Source: Zunongwangia pacifica
GTDB taxonomy: Bacteria; Bacteroidota; Bacteroidia; Flavobacteriales; Flavobacteriaceae
Direction: 5' to 3'
NCBI RefSeq assembly: GCF_023499215.1
Contig: NZ_JAKHSK010000035.1
Span: 1-53,464 of the forward strand
Length of the DNA: 53,464 bases
Below, one piece after another: positions 8,048-15,783 of the stretch; position 1 is the stretch's first letter, and each line of letters opens with the position of its first letter. Both the position numbers and the translations under genes were made by a program. The notes below the pieces were generated by a model. The model searched no databases. It was not told where the DNA came from and was given only the letters and a program-made list of their open reading frames with translations.

Positions 8048-9832
8048 TTAATTTTTAACCGTAATTTTCTTAGTTACTGTTCGATTATCTGTGGTGTTAA
8101 TTTGAACGATATAAATAGCATCCATTAAATTAGTAGTAGAAAAACTCAGTTCTTTTTCTGAGGTTGAGACTTCCTGACTAATTACAGCACCTGCATTTAA
8201 ATTATAAACCGCAACATGTTTTACTTGTACATCTTTTGGAACAGCTACCTGTAAACGTCCTTCTTTATTATTTTGGAAAATATCGATAGAAGCTACGAAA
8301 GTTTCTTCTTTTTGAGTTTCTTCAATTTTTTCTTCTTCTGTGGGTTCACCATTTTCAAAGGCAAGGAAAAAGCGATCCTTAAAATCACCATTTAATTGCA
8401 GCTTATAGTGCTCTTTTTTAATATCTGTATATCTATCATTTTCAGAATCGTAAAGATAAATATTTTCATTCTGAAGAATAGCCGTACTATCGATAGAAAA
8501 ATCAACTTCCATTTCACGGGCAGTTAAAATATTTAAAGGAATCATTTCAGATCGATCAAATGGTAAAACATTGATCATATATTCACTTCCGTCAATATTA
8601 AATGAAGCATCACTGGCTAGTTTTCCAAACATAGGAGCATCCATAGCTTTATCTGGACCTTTAGTAGATTTATCATTAAAGGCTAATAAAAGCTGTCTGG
8701 TATAAGTATTATCTATATTAACATTCAACCTAATTCTTACGGGTTTTTCTTTGTCAATAATAACAGAGGAGTTTGTATTTGAGGTTTCAGCTGATTTTAC
8801 TTTAGATTTAATATCTGCTTTAGGGTCATAAATACGGTGGCTATTCTTAAAGGTAACAGTCCCTCCCGTAGAAGAACCAACCACATTAAATCCCTCGCCA
8901 ATTGGTATATACTTTACATCGTATTTGGCTCCATTTCTACCACTGTTTCCAAGCGCATTACCAGTTTGGTTAGCATATTTTTTAAAAACTGCGGGAACAT
9001 AATCTTCAGCTCCTGGGGAATAGGCACCATACCCACCTTCGTAATCTTTTATATAATGCGATTTTCCATTAGGCTCACTATCCCAAAAATAAGCAATGCC
9101 GGTAATATCATTATCTGGATCATTTAAGAATGCATCAAGATCTATAGCAGAAGGATAAGGGTTTCCTACCAACAATGATTTATTTGCATCGATGTTTAAG
9201 GTAATATCGCCATTATTGGGAATACCTCGAAAATCATATCTTTGAGCACTACCTGGGTTGTTTTTTACGCCATCAATTGTGGTACTATTAGTACCATTTG
9301 TTCCTTTCATGGTAAATCCCATTCCTGCGGCAAGTTGATTAATGTTATTACCAATATGCTGCCAAGAACTATAGCCCACACCAGAAAATTTATAGATCCA
9401 CCGAGAAGAAATCGTTAATGGATTAGCAGAACCATTCTCATTAGAGGTTATTTTAACCGGTCTACTGGTCGTCTTATCTATTGGTTCGTATAAAATCTGA
9501 TTCAGTTTTTTTCCTGTAGTTACTACTGGCATTCCCCAATAATTATAATCATAAGCATTAGAAGTCCCTTCTTGAAAAACAGAAAGATAGCCATCGCCAG
9601 AATTATTTATATTATCTTTTTGCAATAATTGCGCCTCATCTCTTAAATAAATGCTTGCCTCTGTAGATGAATTATTATTTTTAACTAAGTTAATACCTTT
9701 AGTCACAAATAATATTTCATTATTCACATATACATAACTATCTCCGCTAGGAGAGGGAGAAACACTTAAATCTACCTGGGCATTGGTAAATAAGGGGAAG
9801 ATTAGTGCCAAGAATATGTAATATTGCTTCAT
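8048..9832 (-). CDS. secreted protein with T9SS type A-like C-terminal sorting domain
   Basis: This 594-residue protein starts with a signal peptide (MKQYYIFLALIFPLFTNAQ). Its long middle part is rich in Asn, Gly and Ser, including the segments NYWGMPVV and LVGNPYPSAIDLDAFL that recur in flavobacterial surface proteins. An acidic linker (EPTEEEKIEETQKEE) precedes the last 80 residues. These contain VKHVAVYNLNAG and end in YIVQINTTDNRTVTKKITVK, the pattern of a type A sorting domain read by the type IX secretion system. It is therefore probably exported to the cell surface or medium. No enzyme domain is recognisable. It is the first gene of a run with the DUF2752 and CCC-motif genes. Confidence 0.8.
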   Translation of the reverse strand: MKQYYIFLALIFPLFTNAQVDLSVSPSPSGDSYVYVNNEILFVTKGINLVKNNNSSTEASIYLRDEAQLLQKDNINNSGDGYLSVFQEGTSNAYDYNYWGMPVVTTGKKLNQILYEPIDKTTSRPVKITSNENGSANPLTISSRWIYKFSGVGYSSWQHIGNNINQLAAGMGFTMKGTNGTNSTTIDGVKNNPGSAQRYDFRGIPNNGDITLNIDANKSLLVGNPYPSAIDLDAFLNDPDNDITGIAYFWDSEPNGKSHYIKDYEGGYGAYSPGAEDYVPAVFKKYANQTGNALGNSGRNGAKYDVKYIPIGEGFNVVGSSTGGTVTFKNSHRIYDPKADIKSKVKSAETSNTNSSVIIDKEKPVRIRLNVNIDNTYTRQLLLAFNDKSTKGPDKAMDAPMFGKLASDASFNIDGSEYMINVLPFDRSEMIPLNILTAREMEVDFSIDSTAILQNENIYLYDSENDRYTDIKKEHYKLQLNGDFKDRFFLAFENGEPTEEEKIEETQKEETFVASIDIFQNNKEGRLQVAVPKDVQVKHVAVYNLNAGAVISQEVSTSEKELSFSTTNLMDAIYIVQINTTDNRTVTKKITVKN

Positions 9833-9852
9833 AATTAAAGTAAATTTGCAAA

Positions 9853-9860
9853 CAAAAATA
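9853..9860 (-). promoter_or_regulatory. -7 box of the T9SS-type protein gene
   Basis: The minus strand reads TATTTTTG 20 bases before the ATG at 9832. A TTTG about 23 bases further upstream could be the -33 box, though the spacing is at the long end. Confidence 0.5.
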
Positions 9861-9923
9861 CTTCAATTTTCTATTTAAGTGACCAAATATTTTAAAAATT
9901 AGACGAAAGGTTTTAAAAAAAAG

Positions 9924-10133
9924 ATGAAAAAGAATAATTCACAAATACTTAATACTCTTGTAATTATAGTTGGAGCGGTTATTTTGATTTATGGTATGTC
10001 GGTATCCGAAGATTCTCCCTATGCAAAGATCATTGGATTGGTGATTTTGATGCTTGGTTTATATCGGGCAACTCAATATTGGTCGGCTACTAAAGATGAT
10101 TATAAGAAAGATCAGGAAAACGAGAACGAGTAA
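9924..10133 (+). CDS. small two-helix membrane protein
   Basis: The 69-residue product has two hydrophobic segments (about 9-25 and 34-47) and a charged C-terminal tail (DDYKKDQENENE). I do not recognise a named family. Its stop codon overlaps the start of the Smr-domain gene as TAATG, so the two are probably translationally coupled. ATG 9924 is the only plausible start. Confidence 0.75.
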   Translation: MKKNNSQILNTLVIIVGAVILIYGMSVSEDSPYAKIIGLVILMLGLYRATQYWSATKDDYKKDQENENE

Positions 10134-10687
10134 TGAATTTCACAGTAGGAGATAGTGTACAGGTTATAGATGATAATATTGAAGGAGAAATCATTGAAAT
10201 AGAGGGGGATATTTTATTGATTGAAACTTCAGATGGTTTTCCTATGAAATTTCAGCCGAAAGATTTGGTGAAAATAGAAAAGGAAGTAGAACCTATGCTT
10301 ATCGTGGAAACTGAAACTATAGCAGAAGCACTTCAGGAAAAAGAACATTTTACGAAGAAGCGTAAAAGAGCTATCAGTAAAAAGAAAGAAAAGCAGGTGC
10401 CGCCTATGGAAGTCGATTTACATATCGAAAAATTAGTTCCGTCCAAAAAAGGCTTGTCTAATCATGACATTCTTACCAAACAATTAGATACCGCAAGAGG
10501 GCAGTTAGAGTTTGCTATTCGAAAAAGAATTCAGAAAATTGTATTTATTCACGGGGTTGGCGAAGGTGTATTAAAAGCAGAATTGGAATATCTTTTTAGC
10601 AGGTACGAAAATGTGAAATTTTACGATGCCAACTATCAAAAGTACGGATTAGGAGCTACTGAAGTTTATATTTTCCAGAACCCCTAA
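10133..10687 (+). CDS. Smr-domain protein (MutS2-like C-terminal domain)
   Basis: The 184-residue protein joins a small N-terminal beta domain (1-50: VGDSVQVIDDNIEGEIIEIEGD, KOW/SH3-like) and a lysine-rich linker (75-88) to a C-terminal Smr domain (92-184). Smr motifs are EVDLHIEKL (93-101) and IHGVGEG (139-145). Smr domains bind or nick nucleic acid; stand-alone forms in some bacteria act in mRNA cleavage during ribosome rescue, but a role here is inference. It lacks the MutS ATPase core. It is coupled by TAATG to the preceding small membrane protein. Confidence 0.85.
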   Translation: MNFTVGDSVQVIDDNIEGEIIEIEGDILLIETSDGFPMKFQPKDLVKIEKEVEPMLIVETETIAEALQEKEHFTKKRKRAISKKKEKQVPPMEVDLHIEKLVPSKKGLSNHDILTKQLDTARGQLEFAIRKRIQKIVFIHGVGEGVLKAELEYLFSRYENVKFYDANYQKYGLGATEVYIFQNP

Positions 10688-10716
10688 TCCGTCTTTAAAA
10701 CTAGTTTTATTTTACT

Positions 10717-11733
10717 CTATTCAGTGTCGGTTTCTTCTTCTCCAGAATCTACATTTCTTTCGTAGATTATGGTATAGGTAGAGTTAAAACTTCCCATTTT
10801 AAAAGCAACATTGGTGTTAATATCTGGGGCATTACCATCACGGTCGATTAAACTAAATCCAGAAATAGTTACTTCAGTTACTATCGTACGTTTAATTCTA
10901 TTTTGGATATAAGTGGGGTTTTCAAAGTTTAACTGAAAATCCTTATTTAAATAATTAGGTATTCCGTCCTGTCTCTGGTAAATTAAAGGATTTAAATACT
11001 GGCCTTCATCTAAGTTTGCCAAATCGTTTCCATCTACTTCATTACGTGTTAATGCGCCATCGCCATCATCGTCAGTATCCAGATAATCGGGGGTGCCGTC
11101 ACTATCGGTATCTAAAAAGCCAAAGTCTTTCCAGGATCCTTCTTTAGGATTTATTTCATCTTTTGTAAGTACATTATCACCGTCATCATCTATGTCTAAA
11201 TAATCTGGGATTCCATCCCCGTCGGTATCCTGCATTTCGGCATCAGTTTTTTCAGGATCATACCCTTCTTGATTATTTGGGATTCCATCACCATCGGTAT
11301 CATCGGTTTCTTTAGCGACATCGCTATATGCTACTTTAATGCTTATGGTCCCGGCATCACCGCTAGTAAATTCCTGCACTACTTTAGGTTGGCTTGGCGG
11401 GATATTAGAGCAAAAATAAGAATTCTCTATAGGACCGTCATATATGCGGTATATAAGCTTATTATTACTACTTAAATTAAAAGTATATGGTTTGTCGCTT
11501 ACCTGTGCAATTAACATATTACTTATGCTGTCGTTTATGGGACTGGTAGCGTCTAAAATTAGGGAAATACTTTCGTAAACACCGTCGTTGTTTGTGGCAT
11601 AAATTACTTTTTGATCTAATCCACAAACATTAAGTGTAGCATTCTCAATTTGAAAATCGGTCACTACAATATCTCCATCGTCACAGGAGCACATTAATAA
11701 AGCAAGGCTTAAAATGCCTAATATCTTTTTCAT
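10717..11733 (-). CDS. lipoprotein with thrombospondin type 3 calcium-binding repeats
   Basis: Read from ATG 11733 (MKKILGILSLALLMCSC) it has a lipoprotein signal with the probable modified cysteine at 17. The middle holds several acidic repeats of the thrombospondin-3 kind: DTDGDGIPNNQEG, DTDGDGIPDYLDIDDDGD and DTDSDGTPDYLDTDDDGD. Each has the DxDxDG calcium-binding pattern, and EF-hand-like LTKDEIN and LTRNEVD follow. Such repeats give rigid calcium-stabilised surface stalks. The remaining parts show no known domain. An ATG at 11751 would add six residues before the signal and is unlikely. It is monocistronic and diverges from the cysteine desulfurase gene. Confidence 0.82.
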   Translation of the reverse strand: MKKILGILSLALLMCSCDDGDIVVTDFQIENATLNVCGLDQKVIYATNNDGVYESISLILDATSPINDSISNMLIAQVSDKPYTFNLSSNNKLIYRIYDGPIENSYFCSNIPPSQPKVVQEFTSGDAGTISIKVAYSDVAKETDDTDGDGIPNNQEGYDPEKTDAEMQDTDGDGIPDYLDIDDDGDNVLTKDEINPKEGSWKDFGFLDTDSDGTPDYLDTDDDGDGALTRNEVDGNDLANLDEGQYLNPLIYQRQDGIPNYLNKDFQLNFENPTYIQNRIKRTIVTEVTISGFSLIDRDGNAPDINTNVAFKMGSFNSTYTIIYERNVDSGEEETDTE

Positions 11734-11785
11734 AAAAAAGCTTTTGAGCAAAAATAGAGGTTTTATAGATTTTCAACGGAGCTTC

Positions 11786-11816
11786 TTTACATTTATTTTA
11801 AATAGCCTTACATTTG
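11786..11816 (+). promoter_or_regulatory. promoter of the cysteine desulfurase gene
   Basis: TACATTTG at 11809-11816 fits the -7 consensus. TTTA at 11786-11789 is a near match to the -33 box with a 19-base spacer. The box ends six bases before ATG 11823, so the mRNA is probably leaderless. Confidence 0.65.
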
Positions 11817-11822
11817 CCCACC

Positions 11823-12971
11823 ATGAAAAAAGTATATTTAGACGCTGCCGCCACAACCCAAATGCGCCCTGAAGTTATTTCTAAAATAACAGAAGTGATG
11901 CAGGATAATTATGGGAATCCTTCATCTACCCATAGCTTTGGGCGTTCTGCTAAATCGTTAATTGAGAGAGCCAGAAAAGCAATTGCAAAACAGTTAAATG
12001 TAACTGCTGCTGAAATTATCTTTACTTCTGGCGGTACCGAAGCCGACAATCTTGCCTTAAATAGTGTTGTGAGGGATTTAGGTGTTCGACGAATAATTAC
12101 TTCGGAAATTGAGCATCATGCTGTATTGTATTGTGTAAATCAGTTAAAAGATTGTTTTGATATTGAAGTAGAATATGTAAAGCTTACTAATGAAGGAGAA
12201 GTTGATCTTCGGGATTTAGACAATCGCTTGAAGCATTCAGAGGTAAAGACTTTAGTAAGTTTAATGCATGTAAATAACGAAGTAGGGAACAAGCTTGATA
12301 TTAAAAAAGTGGCCCTGCTTTGTAAAGAATATAAGGCTCTATTTCATTCAGATACGGTACAGTCTATAGGACATTATGAGCTAGATTTGCAGGACATCCC
12401 GGTAGATTTTACCGCGGTTAGTGCGCATAAGTTTCATGGGCCTAAAGGTGTTGGTTTTGCTTTTATTAGAAAAAATAGTGGCTTAAAACCGCTAATATTT
12501 GGTGGGGAACAGGAACGTGGTTATCGTGCCGGGACTGAAGGACTACACAATATTGTAGGTTTAGAGGAAGCTTTTAAACTGGCGTATCAGCATCTTGAAG
12601 AAGAGAAAGCATACACCACAGGATTAAAGTCTCATTTTATCGAATTGCTAAAAAAAGAAATTCCCGGAGTTAAATTCAATGGGAAATGTGCCGATTTTGA
12701 TAAAAGCACCTATACATTGATTAATGTGAACCTTCCGGTAAGCCAGGAAAAAGCTTTAATGTTGTTATTTCAGTTAGATCTAAAAGGAATTGCCTGTTCT
12801 AAAGGTAGTGCCTGCCAGAGCGGAAGTGATAAAGGCTCCCATGTTTTAAATGCTTTTCTTTCAAAAGAAGATTTAAAGACGCCTTCTATTCGGTTTTCGT
12901 TTTCAAAATATAATACCAAAGAAGAGATCGATTACGTAGTAAAAACACTTAAAGATTTTATCGAATCTTAA
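11823..12971 (+). CDS. cysteine desulfurase (IscS/NifS family)
   Basis: This PLP enzyme takes sulfur from cysteine to give a persulfide and alanine, supplying sulfur for iron-sulfur clusters and thiolated tRNA. The 382-residue chain starts MKKVYLDAAATTQ and shows NPSSTHSFGR (32-41), the PLP lysine K203 in SAHKFHGPKG, RAGTE (235-239) and the persulfide cysteine C331 in GSACQSGS. The catalytic loop and size match the IscS/NifS (group I) branch rather than SufS. A TTG nine bases upstream lies inside the promoter and is not the start. No iscU or other cluster genes are next to it, so its partner must be elsewhere. Confidence 0.92.
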   Translation: MKKVYLDAAATTQMRPEVISKITEVMQDNYGNPSSTHSFGRSAKSLIERARKAIAKQLNVTAAEIIFTSGGTEADNLALNSVVRDLGVRRIITSEIEHHAVLYCVNQLKDCFDIEVEYVKLTNEGEVDLRDLDNRLKHSEVKTLVSLMHVNNEVGNKLDIKKVALLCKEYKALFHSDTVQSIGHYELDLQDIPVDFTAVSAHKFHGPKGVGFAFIRKNSGLKPLIFGGEQERGYRAGTEGLHNIVGLEEAFKLAYQHLEEEKAYTTGLKSHFIELLKKEIPGVKFNGKCADFDKSTYTLINVNLPVSQEKALMLLFQLDLKGIACSKGSACQSGSDKGSHVLNAFLSKEDLKTPSIRFSFSKYNTKEEIDYVVKTLKDFIES

Positions 12972-12999
12972 TCTGATAGTCTGATAGTCAATATTTAAT

Positions 13000-13028
13000 G
13001 CTCATAGACTTGCCAGGGCATAGTTTAT
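13000..13028 (+). repeat. degenerate copy of the dispersed repeat (3' part)
   Basis: CTCATAGACTTGCCAGGGCATAGTTTA, spread over 13001-13027, resembles the right end of the repeat at 50389-50415 in the same orientation. The two share CTCAT, CTTGCC and TAGTTTA. It is short and could be partly coincidental. Confidence 0.4.
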
Positions 13029-13050
13029 TTATTCATCAAAGACATTAATC

Positions 13051-13085
13051 AAAAACGCCTTGCAATCTGCAAGGCGTTTTTGGTT
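13051..13085. terminator. bidirectional terminator between cysteine desulfurase and M23 peptidase genes
   Basis: A perfect 14-bp stem (13051-13064 with 13068-13081) surrounds an ATC loop, with A and T tracts at the ends. The two flanking genes converge on it. Confidence 0.9.
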
Positions 13086-13095
13086 ATTTTAGGGA

Positions 13096-14790
13096 TTAAT
13101 TTTTTCTAAAAAACTTGGCTTCGTAAGTACCGGTATTGCCAACATTATCGGTAACGATCAATTTAAAATTATTTTCGGTTTCGGTGACCATGCCGTCAGA
13201 AAAATCGTGAGTTAGCGTATTGTTTTTATATTCATATTCCATCAAAATCCATTTCCCATTTACTGTAGCCCTAAAGCTCTGGATTCCGCTTAAATCATCA
13301 CTAATTTTTACCTGTAATGTATTATTTCCTGAGATCCACTGCCCATCTTTAAAATTTACGGGATTTATGGAAGGCGGATTAACATCTGAAACCAGCGTGT
13401 ATTCCCCAAAAGTTCGAGTGCCGGTGGTAAAACGTGATGGCTTTTTATAAGTTGTTGAATAACTTGGGCGCCCGTAAGCATTTAATCTTGCGATAAACAT
13501 TTTCTCTTTTTGTGCCGTAGGGATATCGCTTACATCAAAACCAATGGTGATATTTTTATGCAGAGGAACATCATCATGATGTACTTTTACAGTATCTCCC
13601 ATAAACTTGATGTCTAAAAATGTATCGTAATACAATGCATTTTTAGGAATATAAATATCAATTCCGTTTTCTTCGATGGAAAAGGATTGGTTGTAATTGG
13701 TAAAATAATCGGTTTTTTCTTCGTCTTTCGGGGTGATCTCCCCAGAGAAACTTCCTTTTATAGGAATTCTAATGGTTTTAGAATTTCCTTTAAAATCTGT
13801 TACTTCAACAACATAATTATAATCCAGCCCGTCTTCAATTTCTAATTTTCCTTCATTCACGACTCCGTTATAAATACTAAGCGGATTGTTACTTTCTTTG
13901 AATAATTTCTGGACTCTTTTTCGGTGATTTGAGTAGTATTCATAATCGATAAGGAAATTAAGATATCTGCTTTCAGCAAAAGAAAAACGCTGAAAATCTA
14001 AATTCATTACCGGACTTCCGTTTAAACTGGCTTCAATTTTATAAACTCCGTTTTTATTGGGAGCTAAACTTTTTTGATCTACCGTGGAAATCCCGAAGCC
14101 AATTTCACCGCAGGCTTTAACAGCATTGGTGGTATACGATCCATCATTTTGTGGAATTAAACGCAATTGTTGTCGATTGGCCGAATTGTTTATATGGGCA
14201 CCTTCACCAATAGGATAGGCGAATAATCCATCTATAATAGGATCGCGAGTATCCTGAATGTCGATACCAAAAATCTCTGGGTTCATAGGTCGTTGGCTGC
14301 CATCACGAATTTCAAAGTGAAGATGAGGGCCTCCACTACCGCCGGTATTTCCGCTGTAAGCAATAACTTCTCCCTGCTCAACCGATAATTCACCGGCTTC
14401 AGGAAATAGTTCAATTTCGTAAGATTCTTTAGTGTATTGTCGCTTTTTTAAGTATGCTTCAAGTTTTGGGGACAGTTTTTGTAGATGCCCATAAACGGTG
14501 GTGTAACCATTAGGATGCTGTATATATAAAGCTTTTCCGTAGCCATAATGCTGAATTTTAATTCGGCTTATATAACCTTTTGCTGAAGCTTTTACTTCTA
14601 ATCCCTGGCGCCCCTGAGTTTTAATGTCTAATCCTGCATGAAAATGATTAGATCTTAATTCTCCAAAAGTTCCCGATAAGATAAGCGGAATATCTAAGGG
14701 AGCTTTAAAGTAATCCTGAGGAACCTGATCTATCTGTGCATTTGCTATCAGTGAAAATACGCCAAAAAAAAGACTAAAAAATCGCTTCAT
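13096..14790 (-). CDS. M23 family metallopeptidase
   Basis: The 564-residue protein begins with a signal peptide (cleavage after about residue 18, SLIANA) and acts in the periplasm or at the surface. The LytM/M23 domain spans about 35-165. Its zinc ligands are visible: H51 and D55 in NHFHAGLDIK, and H158 in GGPHLHFEIRDG (H156 is the likely catalytic base). Such enzymes cut peptide cross-links in peptidoglycan. The following 400 residues have beta-sandwich character and no domain I can name, a layout common in Bacteroidota M23 proteins. All catalytic residues are present, so it is likely active rather than an EnvC-type activator. Confidence 0.9.
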   Translation of the reverse strand: MKRFFSLFFGVFSLIANAQIDQVPQDYFKAPLDIPLILSGTFGELRSNHFHAGLDIKTQGRQGLEVKASAKGYISRIKIQHYGYGKALYIQHPNGYTTVYGHLQKLSPKLEAYLKKRQYTKESYEIELFPEAGELSVEQGEVIAYSGNTGGSGGPHLHFEIRDGSQRPMNPEIFGIDIQDTRDPIIDGLFAYPIGEGAHINNSANRQQLRLIPQNDGSYTTNAVKACGEIGFGISTVDQKSLAPNKNGVYKIEASLNGSPVMNLDFQRFSFAESRYLNFLIDYEYYSNHRKRVQKLFKESNNPLSIYNGVVNEGKLEIEDGLDYNYVVEVTDFKGNSKTIRIPIKGSFSGEITPKDEEKTDYFTNYNQSFSIEENGIDIYIPKNALYYDTFLDIKFMGDTVKVHHDDVPLHKNITIGFDVSDIPTAQKEKMFIARLNAYGRPSYSTTYKKPSRFTTGTRTFGEYTLVSDVNPPSINPVNFKDGQWISGNNTLQVKISDDLSGIQSFRATVNGKWILMEYEYKNNTLTHDFSDGMVTETENNFKLIVTDNVGNTGTYEAKFFRKN

Positions 14791-14916
14791 ATATCGTCAA
14801 AAATCATTAAATTCTACTTGCGTAAAGGTAATCAAACTTCCTACAAAATTAAACCACTATAATTTAGAAAGTTAGAATTTATAAGGCTTAAAAACGAAAA
14901 TTGAAATAAAAAATCA

Positions 14917-14946
14917 TTGCAAATTTAAAACGGTATGTTAACTTTG
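14917..14946 (+). promoter_or_regulatory. promoter of the coiled-coil/zapA/6S region
   Basis: TTG at 14917-14919 and TAACTTTG at 14939-14946 are separated by 19 bases, the expected spacing. Transcription would begin near 14953, about 20 bases before ATG 14974. Confidence 0.75.
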
Positions 14947-14973
14947 TAAGGATTAGTATCGAGTTTGACTTTT

Positions 14974-15264
14974 ATGAGTGAGATCACCGAAATAGTTGAT
15001 AGTCTTGAAAATAGGATTAGTAAATTGTTGCATAGGCACGAGTTGCTAAAGCATGAAATGCAATCACTACAACAGGAAATGACAGCGGTTGAATCTGAAA
15101 ATAAATGGCTAAAAGGAGAATTAGAAAATTCTAACAGCCAGATAAAAGATCTAAAAGCTGCAAACGCGATGCTTGGCAGTAATGATTATAAAAAGGAAAC
15201 TAAGCTTAAAATAAATAGTCTTATTAGGGAGATCGATCAATGTATCGTTCAGTTATCTGAATAA
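14974..15264 (+). CDS. small coiled-coil protein upstream of zapA
   Basis: The 96-residue product (MSEITEIVDSLENRISKLL...) is almost entirely a predicted coiled coil with leucine/isoleucine heptads up to about residue 65. Size and location suggest a ZapB-like cell-division partner, but no diagnostic motif proves this. I chose ATG 14974; the in-frame TTG at 14965 is less likely. It lies six bases before zapA and shares its promoter, so the two products probably act together at the division septum. Confidence 0.75.
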   Translation: MSEITEIVDSLENRISKLLHRHELLKHEMQSLQQEMTAVESENKWLKGELENSNSQIKDLKAANAMLGSNDYKKETKLKINSLIREIDQCIVQLSE

Positions 15265-15270
15265 ATGTAG

Positions 15271-15564
15271 ATGGAAGACAAGCTTAAAATAAAAATTTCG
15301 ATTGCAGATAGGGTATATCCTTTAACTATTAATCCCAGACAGGAAGAGGGGTTAAGAAAAGCTGCAAAAAAGATCGAAGCCATGATTAAGCAATTTGAGC
15401 AAAGTTATGCCGTAAGGGATAAGCAGGATGTATTGGCGATGTGTGCTTTACAATTTGCAGCCCAAACGGAACAAAAAGATATAGATAAAAGCGAGGAAAT
15501 GCAGGAAGCAGAAGATAAGTTAAGATCACTTAACGAATTGTTGCAAAAGCATATGGCCTCATAA
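15271..15564 (+). CDS. zapA: cell division protein ZapA
   Basis: The 97-residue protein matches ZapA: an N-terminal beta part (KLKIKISIADRVYPLTI) followed by EEGLRKAAKKIEAMIKQF and a long C-terminal coiled coil. ALQFAAQ lies in the middle. ZapA binds FtsZ filaments and stabilises the Z-ring in the cytoplasm. It is cotranscribed with the upstream coiled-coil gene, and a 6S-like RNA follows 26 bases after its stop, the same order as zapA-ssrS in E. coli. Confidence 0.9.
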   Translation: MEDKLKIKISIADRVYPLTINPRQEEGLRKAAKKIEAMIKQFEQSYAVRDKQDVLAMCALQFAAQTEQKDIDKSEEMQEAEDKLRSLNELLQKHMAS

Positions 15565-15590
15565 ACGTTCTTTAAATAAAACTAAGGTTA

Positions 15591-15766
15591 CTGCCTGTAT
15601 TAGTTATTTTTTGATAAACTCAACAGATAATTCTTTAAAGAGGGTGAGTCTAAGTTGTAAAAGCGCGCCGTTCCCTTTTGGGATTACGGATTCTTGATCA
15701 GCTTGTTAGCCCTAAACCTGATTTTAAGGAGTTTAAACAAAACATCTACTAATACAGGCTTTTTTT
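15591..15766 (+). ncRNA. ssrS: 6S RNA (SsrS; flavobacterial type)
   Basis: The 219-base gap between zapA and rny folds as a long rod. A perfect 12-bp closing stem joins 15593-15604 to 15748-15759 and is followed by seven T residues, giving an intrinsic end. An inner stem joins TAAACTC (15615-15621) to GAGTTTA (15729-15735). An apical stem joins CCG and TCCC (15668-15675) to GGGA and CGG (15680-15689). Length, rod shape, interrupted helices and position after zapA fit 6S RNA, which binds the RNA polymerase housekeeping holoenzyme as a promoter mimic. Flavobacteria have a described divergent class (6S-Flavo), to which I think this belongs. The exact 5' end and any processing from a zapA read-through transcript are not resolved. 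Confidence 0.85.
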
Positions 15767-15783
15767 ATATATAAACAAGAAGT

